36,536 nucleotides of DNA from CBDCUC01 sp965222485 (lineage in GTDB: Bacteria; Pseudomonadota; Alphaproteobacteria; Rhizobiales; Hyphomicrobiaceae): contig CBDCUC010000037.1 of the NCBI GenBank assembly GCA_965222485.1, positions 1-36,536 on the forward strand. Reading direction: 5' to 3'. The first letter of the stretch is position 1; each line of letters begins with the position of its first letter. This document shows positions 8,613-15,078 of the stretch, in pieces. Under the pieces are notes generated by a model. It saw only the letters and a program-made list of their open reading frames with translations. It did no database searches and had not been told where the DNA came from. Both the position numbers and the translations under genes were made by a program.

Positions 8613-9134
8613 GTGGCAAGGCAAGCGCCCACCGATCCACTCTCGAGCATGGATCCTGACGCCTACAGGGAGTTGATGCGTCATCAGGCAGGTGCGGTCA
8701 CCGTAATTGCGACGGGCACACATGATAATCGCGGGCGCTCAGGCTTGACAGCAACTGCCGTTGCCTCGCTGTCCGATACGCCGCCAACCATCCTCGCTTG
8801 TGTACAGCAAAGACTTCATGCCCACACCCTAATAGAGGAACTTGGCGTATTTAGCGTCAATATTCTCAATAGCAACCAACAAGACATCGCCGAAAAATTT
8901 GCCGGCAAGACAAAGTTATCAGGAGAGGGACGTTTTTCGGATGATGACTGGGGGTTATTGGTTACGGGCGCGCCAGTACTCGCTGGAGCACTAGCGTGCC
9001 TCGATTGTCGCTTGCTCGAATGCCACCGTTTCGCGACGCATTCAATATTCATCGGCAGCGTTGTTGCAGGTAAGTTTCGTAAGGATTCCGAACCACTGCT
9101 GTACTACCGTGGTGACTACTGGCAGCTTTCCTGA
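8613..9134 (+). CDS. flavin reductase-like FMN-binding protein
   Basis: The 173-residue protein has the split-barrel flavin-reductase fold: YRELMRHQAGAVTVIAT near the start, SGLTATAVASLSDTPPTILACVQ (flavin-contacting region), FSVNILNSNQQDIAEKFAG and a C-terminal YYRGDYWQL. Members reduce FMN or FAD with NAD(P)H, often to feed a partner monooxygenase. It starts with GTG at 8613, with GAGG ten bases before; an internal Met at 8649 is also possible. It follows the WbpE-like gene by 63 bases on the same strand, which is unusual for a glycan operon, and no partner oxygenase is visible. Its stop codon lies in the sequence where homology to the DegT C-terminus resumes, so a recombination joint is likely here. 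Physiological role is unknown. Confidence 0.82.
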   Translation: MARQAPTDPLSSMDPDAYRELMRHQAGAVTVIATGTHDNRGRSGLTATAVASLSDTPPTILACVQQRLHAHTLIEELGVFSVNILNSNQQDIAEKFAGKTKLSGEGRFSDDDWGLLVTGAPVLAGALACLDCRLLECHRFATHSIFIGSVVAGKFRKDSEPLLYYRGDYWQLS

Positions 9135-9262
9135 TCAACCTGTTCCAGAAGAAGGGCTCGCCCTACCCAAGCCGCTACGCCAGAATGTCCTGAGCCTTCC
9201 GATACACGCCCATTCTTCACTACAAAGCAGAATGCAGAATTGTTGCATCTTCGGCGAAGTGA
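9132..9262 (+). pseudogene. decayed C-terminal fragment of a DegT aminotransferase
   Basis: Right at the flavin-reductase stop the sequence reads DQPVPEEGLALPKPL, then RQNVLSLPIHAHSS. This lines up with DQIVPEGGLAVSERL and CQEVLSLPMHPYLT at the end of the intact WbpE-like protein at 7392. DNA similarity is also plain, beginning at CTGATCA. Near the end a frame change is needed to reach RIVASSAK and a TGA at 9260-9262, matching RIVATLLRELK of the intact copy. The remainder of that second gene is absent, so it is a remnant from duplication or recombination. Confidence 0.7.
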
Positions 9263-9292
9263 CAGAGCCTCGTTCTTGCTGACTTGGAACCG

Positions 9293-9874
9293 CTACTGCT
9301 TAAGGTCTTCCCAAACCTCAGCAGGTCGTGCAATGGATTTTAGCTGTGACAGGGTGCACCTAACTTGGTTCGCCAAATGTGATTCATAACGAGTCAATTT
9401 GCACACGAGTTCGCGCTCGAGGAGCTTCTCAAGACACCTACCGATCGTTAGCCTGGCAGAATTGGTTTCGTTTCGTGTCGTGATGCCTGGAGAGGTATCA
9501 TCAAGCCCGCCGATCTTGCCGTCCATTCGGCCATGCGATTCCAGCGGGACGTCGTGACACTCCGATTGTTGGTGTGCAATCCATGCAAAAAGGCTTGCCT
9601 CAAAGGCCGATGCGCGTCGAAGGCGCCACAGCAGTCCAGTGAGACGTTCGGTTAGCATCAGGGCAATGAGACTATTCGGATTAATCTCATCGAACACTTG
9701 TTGACGCAACATCTCGTATTTGTGCGGATCTTCGCCTGGCAGAATGCATGTTTCTGCTGTAAGGCCATGTTTCAATGCGTTTCGGCTGCTTGCAGTCTTG
9801 CCTTCACGTGTTCGCGGACCGGTGCTCTTTTTTGCGTTTCTTCGGTTTGCCGCGATCTGTGCCGCAGTGGTCAT
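9293..9874 (-). CDS. conserved hypothetical protein of phage/island type
   Basis: The 193-residue product begins with MTTAAQIAANRRNAKKSTG and PRTREGKTASSRNALKHGLTA, a motif I recognise from many uncharacterised proteins in bacterial genomes and mobile regions, without a known function. The remainder is helical and polar, with VWEDLKQ at the end. There is no membrane segment or signal. A purine-rich GGAGAG lies about ten bases before the start. It is the last gene of the minus-strand phage-like cassette, following the Rad52-like gene by 46 bases. It marks the right edge of the glycan locus, next to the DegT remnant. Confidence 0.6.
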   Translation of the reverse strand: MTTAAQIAANRRNAKKSTGPRTREGKTASSRNALKHGLTAETCILPGEDPHKYEMLRQQVFDEINPNSLIALMLTERLTGLLWRLRRASAFEASLFAWIAHQQSECHDVPLESHGRMDGKIGGLDDTSPGITTRNETNSARLTIGRCLEKLLERELVCKLTRYESHLANQVRCTLSQLKSIARPAEVWEDLKQ

Positions 9875-9920
9875 CTAACTAGCTCTCCTCATTTCTCCAA
9901 GGCGCACAATAAACGTGCTG

Positions 9921-11153
9921 CTAGCTCGTCCCGCATGATCTCTGTCCTTTAGTTTTCGACTGGGACGGTCGCTTTGCACCGTTTGAGCCGACCTCGTGAC
10001 TGGCAGTTCCGCTATTGGATTGGTCTGCCCCATCGGACGGTTGGCGGTGCCTCCAACGAGATCCGCGTGCGGCAATTGCAGTATCGAGATTTGCGCCCTC
10101 GCTCTTGTTACATGCCGTCCAGAGCCGTTCTGCTACCTTCAGCGAATCAACACCGTTTCGTGCCCACCACGCCTGTTCATCACCCGTTCGATGCAGCTCA
10201 TCGTGATGGCCTGCGCAAAGTGGAACCGTGAACTCATCGGATACCTTCATGCTCATTGCGCGTGGTTGAGCAAAGCGCAAATGATGGGCTTGCGCAGGTG
10301 TACGTCCGCAAATGAGGCAGGGATGCCTGGCAACGAATTTCAGATGCTCCTTGTCACGGATCCGCCGAGATTTGGGGATCGCCATCTCACCATTCTGCAA
10401 CTGTTCTGGTGCTTCTATCACTTCATTGGAACCGACCGTACTTGGTTTTCTCGCAACTGCTCTACCCCGTGCCTTGAGCGCATTCAGAATTGCCGGCACT
10501 GGGTCGCTTTCCGGGCTCGTAGCACTTTGTCGTAGTGCTGTGAGTCCTGATAGGTTCGCCTCCCAAAAGGCATAGACATCCTTTAGCGTGGTGAGCCTTG
10601 AGATCTGCGATAAGATCGCGGTAACAAAGGGATCCGCACTGGAGAATGCTTCATTGCGGCCGTCGTTGAGTTGAAGCAAGAACGGGGCGCCTGGCTCTCT
10701 AGTCTCTGTCTGCGGTGTCCGAGTATTTTGATTGCCACCATCGTACAAAGAGAGCCCAAAGGGATTACCAAATGTTGCTAGCGCTCGTTTTGTTGCATCG
10801 GTTTCCGCGGCCTTGAGCGCGATTTCGTGAGCTGACTCCTCCTTTTCGCTCCGCCCAAGTCCGGCTCCTGTGCCATCGCGCAGGATCTGTGATGCTCCGG
10901 CGCGCACTGTAATGCGAACTTTCGCGGCATATAGACAGCAAAACTTACCATGCCGGCGAACCGACCAAATACATTTTGGACTAAGGGTCTCGCGGTCCCA
11001 AGAATCGTGACCGAAAATCCGATTTGCTTCCGCAATTGTGTGCCAACCCGACAAATAACTGAGTGTCGTGTCGCCTTCGGTCCTCGTTTTCACGTGACGA
11101 CGGTTGACCCTTGTGGAGAGTCTGCGGCGTTGTTTGTCAGTGAAGCCCATCAT
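9921..11153 (-). CDS. Rad52-type single-strand annealing protein with a C-terminal HNH-like (DUF968-like) domain
   Basis: Residues 1-140 fit the Rad52/Rad22 family of single-strand annealing proteins: LSYLSGWHTIAEANRIFGHDSWDRE, YAAKVRITVRAGASQILRDGTGAG and HEIALKAAETDATKRALATFGNPFGLSLYD are the conserved blocks. These proteins anneal complementary strands in phage recombination. Residues about 275-336 form a second domain with CxxC (C279, C282), HH (290-291) and CAGHHDELH (C313, H316, H317), a zinc-binding HNH-like arrangement similar to DUF968. The two parts are joined by a polar linker, and the C-terminus is basic and low in complexity. The start overlaps the Gp157 stop in an ATGA junction, so the two are coupled. 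The gene belongs to a phage early recombination cassette. Annealing assignment is good; nuclease activity of the second domain is inferred. Confidence 0.82.
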   Translation of the reverse strand: MMGFTDKQRRRLSTRVNRRHVKTRTEGDTTLSYLSGWHTIAEANRIFGHDSWDRETLSPKCIWSVRRHGKFCCLYAAKVRITVRAGASQILRDGTGAGLGRSEKEESAHEIALKAAETDATKRALATFGNPFGLSLYDGGNQNTRTPQTETREPGAPFLLQLNDGRNEAFSSADPFVTAILSQISRLTTLKDVYAFWEANLSGLTALRQSATSPESDPVPAILNALKARGRAVARKPSTVGSNEVIEAPEQLQNGEMAIPKSRRIRDKEHLKFVARHPCLICGRTPAQAHHLRFAQPRAMSMKVSDEFTVPLCAGHHDELHRTGDEQAWWARNGVDSLKVAERLWTACNKSEGANLDTAIAARGSRWRHRQPSDGADQSNSGTASHEVGSNGAKRPSQSKTKGQRSCGTS

Positions 11154-11671
11154 TTTGTCCTCACTGTCAGTCGTGATTCTCCATCTACTAGGTGAGCGCC
11201 GGTAATAGCCCTTCCCGATTTAAGTGCTGCTATTAGCGATAGGCGATCGAGCTTTGGCGGCTGTGGGTGCCAGTAGTCCTCTGGAACGTCGGCTTCCTTG
11301 GTCACTTGCAGGTGGGGGTTACCGCGGCTGACAGATGCTGTGAATTCGGCATCAGTGATTTTCTTGATGTCGCCATTGCGCATGGCCTTAAGTGCAGCAG
11401 AACGTTTCTTTTGTGAGCGGGTGCCCAGCCGATCGAGGCGCTGTCGCATGTCCTGAATGCGCTCTTTCAGACCTCTTGCTAAGGCCTCGTCAAGCAACGC
11501 GGAACGAAGGATCGCAGAGATCATTTCGTTAAGATCGGTTAAACCTTCCAGCGTGTCTGCCAGAGTGTCATCGTCAAGGTCTGGAATAGCGCTCAGTAGC
11601 GCCTCTCGTTCGGTTAAATGGTAGGCTAGTTCGGACTGTAGCTGCTGGACACTTGGTAAAGAATTGCGCAT
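11150..11671 (-). CDS. siphovirus Gp157-family protein
   Basis: The C-terminal segment DVPEDYWHPQPPKLDRLSLI followed by AALKSGRAITGAHL matches the diagnostic end of the Gp157 family. The N-terminal half is a helical, acidic region (LTEREALLSAIPDLDDDTL). Gp157 genes usually sit beside phage single-strand annealing proteins, and here the Rad52-like gene follows with a four-base ATGA overlap. The biochemical role is not established. The start at 11671 was chosen over one 51 bases upstream because GGAGGT stands five bases before it. The palindromic operator at 11694-11714 lies immediately upstream, so transcription of this cassette is probably controlled by the divergent XRE regulator. Confidence 0.75.
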   Translation of the reverse strand: MRNSLPSVQQLQSELAYHLTEREALLSAIPDLDDDTLADTLEGLTDLNEMISAILRSALLDEALARGLKERIQDMRQRLDRLGTRSQKKRSAALKAMRNGDIKKITDAEFTASVSRGNPHLQVTKEADVPEDYWHPQPPKLDRLSLIAALKSGRAITGAHLVDGESRLTVRTK

Positions 11672-11693
11672 ATTCGACCTCCATGACATTGAT

Positions 11694-11714
11694 AACGATA
11701 CTATTGGTATCGTT
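11694..11714. promoter_or_regulatory. palindromic operator between gp157-like and XRE genes
   Basis: AACGATAC (11694-11701) and GTATCGTT (11707-11714) form a perfect eight-base inverted repeat with a five-base spacer. It lies 23 bases before the gp157-like start and 47 before the divergent regulator start. Size and position are typical of a Cro/CI-type operator, and the XRE protein is the obvious candidate ligand. Confidence 0.6.
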
Positions 11715-11761
11715 TTGGCCACCTTGGAAGTCGCTAATCATTCTATGGTTAATGCTTATTC

Positions 11762-12010
11762 ATGATCTTTCCGGCTCAGTTGCGCGCCGCACGCGCACTT
11801 CTCAATATCAGCCAACTCAGATTGTCTGAGATGTCCGGCGTTGGTATCGCGACAATTAAGCGGATAGAACTCGGCGACGATATCTCAGGAACAGCGCGTA
11901 CACTAATGCGCCTATGCACAGCACTTGAAGCAGACGGGATCGTGTTTATTGGGCAGGATGAAGTTGGAGGACCAGGAGTACGGCTACGGGACAAACTTCC
12001 GATGCCTTAA
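11762..12010 (+). CDS. XRE-family helix-turn-helix regulator
   Basis: An 82-residue single-domain DNA-binding protein. The helix-turn-helix reads LRAARALLNISQLRLSEMSG followed by VGIATIKRIELGDD; the C-terminal GGPGVRLRDK is a frequent ending in small alphaproteobacterial XRE regulators. It probably represses the divergent recombination cassette through the palindrome at 11694-11714, as phage-type repressors do. No clear ribosome site precedes the ATG, so the message may be leaderless or poorly translated. It is the only plus-strand gene in the cassette and is convergent with the methylase gene, with a 40-base gap. Confidence 0.8.
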   Translation: MIFPAQLRAARALLNISQLRLSEMSGVGIATIKRIELGDDISGTARTLMRLCTALEADGIVFIGQDEVGGPGVRLRDKLPMP

Positions 12011-12050
12011 GACTACGAAACGAAGCCAATCTGCGCCGATGCGAGACCGC

Positions 12051-13370
12051 CTAGGCGGCCGTCTCCCGGCGTTCGGCGACATCTTCGAAGTTCTCATCTG
12101 TTTCCGCCAGGATCGCGCGTTTGCCGCAATAGGCCTCAAAGCGGCGGATAATGACATCGCAATAGATCGGGTCTAATTCAATCAGGCGCGCTGAGCGCCC
12201 GGTCTTATGCGCCGCAATAAGCGTGGAGCCCGACCCACCGAACGGATCAAGCACGACACCGCCTCGCTTGGTGACATCCATGATGGCATCGGCAACGAGT
12301 GCCACGGGCTTCACCGTCGGATGTAATGCTAATTCCTCCTGCCGACCTTTCTTCATCCCGTTGACCCCTGCATAGTCCCACACGTTTGTGCGATACCGAC
12401 CATTTTCACCTAGGCCGAATGTATTGGTGTGCACAGCGGTACCGGCTTTGAATACGAACACAAGCTCATGCTTTGAGCGGTAGAAGGTCCCCATCCCGCC
12501 GTTTGTCTTGTTCCAAACACATAGGTTTTTGAGCTCGGTAAAGACAGCTTCGCCAGCGGTTATCATCTCGCTCATGTGCCGCCAGTCCATGCAGACAAAT
12601 GCTATGGCGCCATCGCGTAGGCTTTCAGCGGCATGACCTAATGTCATTTTGAGAAAGTCGGTAAATTGGGCCTTGCTCATTTCGCCTGCGGCCAATGCGA
12701 ACTCACGGTGTTTGATTTGTCCGTTGCCGGATGCATGACCATCGATGCGAACATTGTACGGTGGGTCAGTGAAAATGGCGTCTGCCGGTTTGCCTTGAAA
12801 CAATTCTTGATAAACGCCAGCGTCGCGGGCGTCGCCGCATATCAAACGATGACGGCCCAACCGCCAGACATCGCCAAGCCTAGAAACTGAATCAAGTGCA
12901 GGCTCAGGGATTTTATCTTCGGCCGGATCCGAACCTGAAGGCGACGCATCGCGGGCCTCTTGGAGCACAATATCAACTTCGCCAATCGTGAATCCTGTGG
13001 CCTCTACATTGTAGTCGGCTTCAATAAGGCCCTGCAGCTCAATAGCAAGAAGCTCTTTATCCCAGCCAGCGTTGAGGGCGAGTTTGTTGTCAGCTAGCAC
13101 GTAAGCGCGCTTGTCGGATTTAGATAAATGCCTCATCCGCAAGCATGGAACATCCTGCATGCCAATCAATTTTGCAGCTTCCACGCGACCATGACCAGCA
13201 ATGATGGCATTGGTCTCATCAATGAGAATTGGGTTGGTGAAGCCAAAACGTTTTATTGAATCGGCTAGCTGCTGGACCTGCTTTTTCGAATGCGTCCTAG
13301 GGTTGTTGGCATAGGGCTTAAGAGCGTCAGGCGACAAGTGCTCTATAGACGTGTGATCAATAAGGCTCAT
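12051..13370 (-). CDS. ParB-like N-terminal domain fused to a DNA methyltransferase
   Basis: Residues 10-110 form a ParB/sulfiredoxin-like domain (LKPYANNPRTHSKKQVQQLA, then IIAGHGRVEAAKLIG). The second part is an amino-methyltransferase with motif IV TDPPYNV (201-207) placed before motif I DPFGGSGSTL (375-384), which is the beta-class order of N6-adenine or N4-cytosine enzymes. No endonuclease accompanies it, so it is an orphan methylase of the kind many phages carry. The start at 13370 was chosen because GGAGA stands six bases upstream; an in-frame TTG at 13424 is less likely. The upstream DUF5681 gene ends 50 bases before, and an 11-bp inverted repeat spans the junction. The recognition site cannot be read from sequence. 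Confidence 0.87.
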   Translation of the reverse strand: MSLIDHTSIEHLSPDALKPYANNPRTHSKKQVQQLADSIKRFGFTNPILIDETNAIIAGHGRVEAAKLIGMQDVPCLRMRHLSKSDKRAYVLADNKLALNAGWDKELLAIELQGLIEADYNVEATGFTIGEVDIVLQEARDASPSGSDPAEDKIPEPALDSVSRLGDVWRLGRHRLICGDARDAGVYQELFQGKPADAIFTDPPYNVRIDGHASGNGQIKHREFALAAGEMSKAQFTDFLKMTLGHAAESLRDGAIAFVCMDWRHMSEMITAGEAVFTELKNLCVWNKTNGGMGTFYRSKHELVFVFKAGTAVHTNTFGLGENGRYRTNVWDYAGVNGMKKGRQEELALHPTVKPVALVADAIMDVTKRGGVVLDPFGGSGSTLIAAHKTGRSARLIELDPIYCDVIIRRFEAYCGKRAILAETDENFEDVAERRETAA

Positions 13371-13378
13371 GATTTTCT

Positions 13379-13428
13379 CCGATTGATAATAGCAGTATTT
13401 TTCAGTGCTCGTTGCCGTTATCAATCGG
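13379..13428 (-). promoter_or_regulatory. 11-bp inverted repeat spanning the DUF5681 stop and the methylase ribosome site
   Basis: On the minus strand CCGATTGATAA (13428-13418) pairs perfectly with TTATCAATCGG (13389-13379), with a 28-base loop. The first arm contains the TGA stop of the DUF5681 gene, and the second ends in the GG of the methylase Shine-Dalgarno sequence. A terminating ribosome would open the stem, so this may couple translation of the two genes. Confidence 0.45.
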
Positions 13429-13837
13429 CTCCGTACTTGAGCAGCTCAAGTAACCTCAAAAGTTCTTCGGCTAGCTCTTCGTCAAATTCCCCATGCTCGT
13501 AGTACTTCTCCAGGAAAGTCTCCCGCATCTCGCGATAATCATCCCGTGCTCGCGTTATCAACAACTCAGCGTCTTCGAAACGCTCAAACAACTTGCGAGC
13601 GGCGGTGGCACTCTTGCCCTTTATGGCTTGCTCAAACATCGAATGAAGAAGGAGCTCATGTCGCGTGAGCTGGCGCTGTTCGCCGTTGATCGTGACATCG
13701 ACAATCGTGTTTTTGAAATAGATCACATCGGCATCACTGATCTTCGGCTTTTTGCGTGGCCGTCCGTTTGGATTAGGACAAAAGCCCTTCTTCCACCGGC
13801 CCAACTGGTCGCGGCTGTTATCTTCGCTGTCTGACAT
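13421..13837 (-). CDS. DUF5681-domain protein
   Basis: The 138-residue protein opens with DQLGRWKKGFCPNPNGRPRK, which matches the GxxxGNPxGRPxG core of DUF5681, a short basic domain found in phages and islands near terminase or methylase genes. A helical, strongly acidic C-terminal half follows (DEELAEELLRLLELL). Its function is unknown. The start has GAGGAGA 10-15 bases upstream. It is probably transcribed together with the methylase, with the junction hairpin described above. Its own promoter must lie in the 100-base AT-rich gap before it. Confidence 0.72.
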   Translation of the reverse strand: MSDSEDNSRDQLGRWKKGFCPNPNGRPRKKPKISDADVIYFKNTIVDVTINGEQRQLTRHELLLHSMFEQAIKGKSATAARKLFERFEDAELLITRARDDYREMRETFLEKYYEHGEFDEELAEELLRLLELLKYGAD

Positions 13838-13940
13838 CTACTCGATCTCCTCTTCACTACTACCGGTATTAACGCCAGGCTCTTATTTAACCCCAATTAG
13901 GGTTTTTTAAATTCGCACGACCGGCCCAGACTTTTGAAAC

Positions 13941-14645
13941 CTAAGTGCTCTTTCCTGGCCGGCCGCGCGGATTGAACGGGGCAATTTGAAGGAATTCGCT
14001 TACCGCCTGCGCAATGGCTGCGATCTCAAGCACCATTACGGTCCTGCGATGGAGCGGCAAAAGATCGTCCAAATATTTGGCGAGCTTTCCAACTCCACTG
14101 CAGAATTCAGGTGACAAGAAAACCGGCTTGCCTGTCTTTGCTTTTAGGCCGGAAAATACCTCGCTTACCTCAACCCGGTTCAGCACCACAAACACTCGCG
14201 CGTCTGCAACCCGCCCCCGCTTTGTTGTCGGCAGCTTGGGATGCTGGCGTGCGATATTTGTCTGCCTATCGATTAAGGAAGGGGCTGCGACCAACTTTGG
14301 AAACCAAGTCTCCAATTCCGGGCGGAGATAGCGCATGACAAACACGATCTCTCCTTGTTTAAAGCCGACGTCGAGTAGGTCCAGCGCCAAGCCCAGACAA
14401 AAGGCATCGAATGGTGCATACGCGACTTCGATGCCGCTCCCGCCTGCAGCAGATGAAACAAATGCGTATTCCGAGGGTGGTCGCAACTCTTCCCTGTCGG
14501 GATCAAACTCGCGATCTAGATCGAGCAAACGCTTGATTCTGGTTTTGAAGATCTGCGGAGGGCCATCGCCAGGCGATCGGCCAAGCGTAAACGCTCGCCA
14601 AAGCGCCCACTCAACCTGCCCACGCTTGTATGTCTTACTTGGCAT
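13941..14645 (-). CDS. hypothetical protein of the phage-like cassette
   Basis: A 234-residue soluble protein starting KTYKRGQVEWALWRAFTLGR. It has no domain I can name, no signal peptide and no membrane segment. The internal part contains a hydrophobic helix (AFCLGLALDLLDVGF) and the C-terminus ends in FNPRGRPGKST, a GRP-type basic tail that recalls DUF5681-like proteins. It heads the minus-strand cassette. GAGGA lies about six bases before the ATG, within one arm of a small inverted repeat. Association with the methylase and DUF5681 genes suggests a phage accessory role, but nothing shows what it does. Confidence 0.55.
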   Translation of the reverse strand: MPSKTYKRGQVEWALWRAFTLGRSPGDGPPQIFKTRIKRLLDLDREFDPDREELRPPSEYAFVSSAAGGSGIEVAYAPFDAFCLGLALDLLDVGFKQGEIVFVMRYLRPELETWFPKLVAAPSLIDRQTNIARQHPKLPTTKRGRVADARVFVVLNRVEVSEVFSGLKAKTGKPVFLSPEFCSGVGKLAKYLDDLLPLHRRTVMVLEIAAIAQAVSEFLQIAPFNPRGRPGKST

Positions 14646-14651
14646 ACAGAT

Positions 14652-14675
14652 CCTCGATTAAAACTACATTCGAGG
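14652..14675 (-). promoter_or_regulatory. small inverted repeat over the ribosome site of the 14645 gene
   Basis: CCTCGA at 14652-14657 and TCGAGG at 14670-14675 are complementary, with 12 bases between. On the minus strand the second arm contains the GAGG ribosome-binding sequence of the gene starting at 14645, so folding would hide it. Confidence 0.3.
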
Positions 14676-14796
14676 TTTATATATTTTTGATTTGAAGTCT
14701 TCAAGAGGGTCTCTTTATTGCCGCGCTCAATTTTACCGGGATTTCTTGGTGCCGTTCTCACCTTCAGGACCTGTTTAGAGCCTGGTTAGGCCTCTT

Positions 14797-14817
14797 AAGG
14801 CGCCTGATCGGCGCCTT
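14797..14817. repeat. perfect inverted repeat (8-bp arms)
   Basis: AAGGCGCC and GGCGCCTT flank the five-base loop TGATC. It could fold into a stable stem or act as a dyad binding site. It lies eight bases before the first CGTGTT iteron. No T tract follows, so a terminator is unlikely. Confidence 0.5.
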
Positions 14818-14824
14818 GTCAGTG

Positions 14825-14864
14825 CGTGTTCCAGCTCGTGTTTGGCACGTGTTTTCGACGTGTT
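14825..14864 (+). repeat. four helically phased CGTGTT iterons
   Basis: CGTGTT begins at 14825, 14837, 14848 and 14859. The spacings of 12, 11 and 11 bases place all copies on roughly the same face of the helix. Such phasing suggests cooperative binding by one protein. No such protein can be assigned. Confidence 0.5.
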
Positions 14865-15078
14865 AAATTGGGCTAACATTGGTGGAGACGGCGCTTACTG
14901 CATTGTAAATTGGCGCGTTTTTCGCAAAACGCCTGGCCTCAAGATGTCCTCGCGGCTTCAAAAATGATGAAAACACGTGGAATGGGTAAGAGCACCCAAA
15001 GGCTGGACTGGGTCATTGGAACGTAGACCGGGCAGTAGCTCGAAAAAAAGGGCGGTGCACCATCAGCCGGCTCAACGG

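Larger units (their letters stand above)
14646..15078. other. gene-free, hairpin- and iteron-rich segment
   Basis: No coding frame is supported here. The segment holds an AT-rich patch around 14675-14700, a perfect eight-base inverted repeat (14797-14817), four phased CGTGTT copies (14825-14864), and a CGTTTT/AAAACG hairpin near 14915-14932. It separates the phage-like cassette from chromosomal genes. Such composition is seen in regulatory or replication-type regions of mobile elements, but the role here is not established. Confidence 0.5.

Noticed and set aside
9974..10575. Overlapping plus-strand frames over the Rad52-like gene
   Set aside because: They are shadows of the Rad52/HNH gene; the minus-strand protein has conserved domains.
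13838..13940. AACCC-CAATTA-GGGTT hairpin followed by T run as a terminator
   Set aside because: The T run is on the plus strand, where nothing is transcribed toward it; stem is only five bases.
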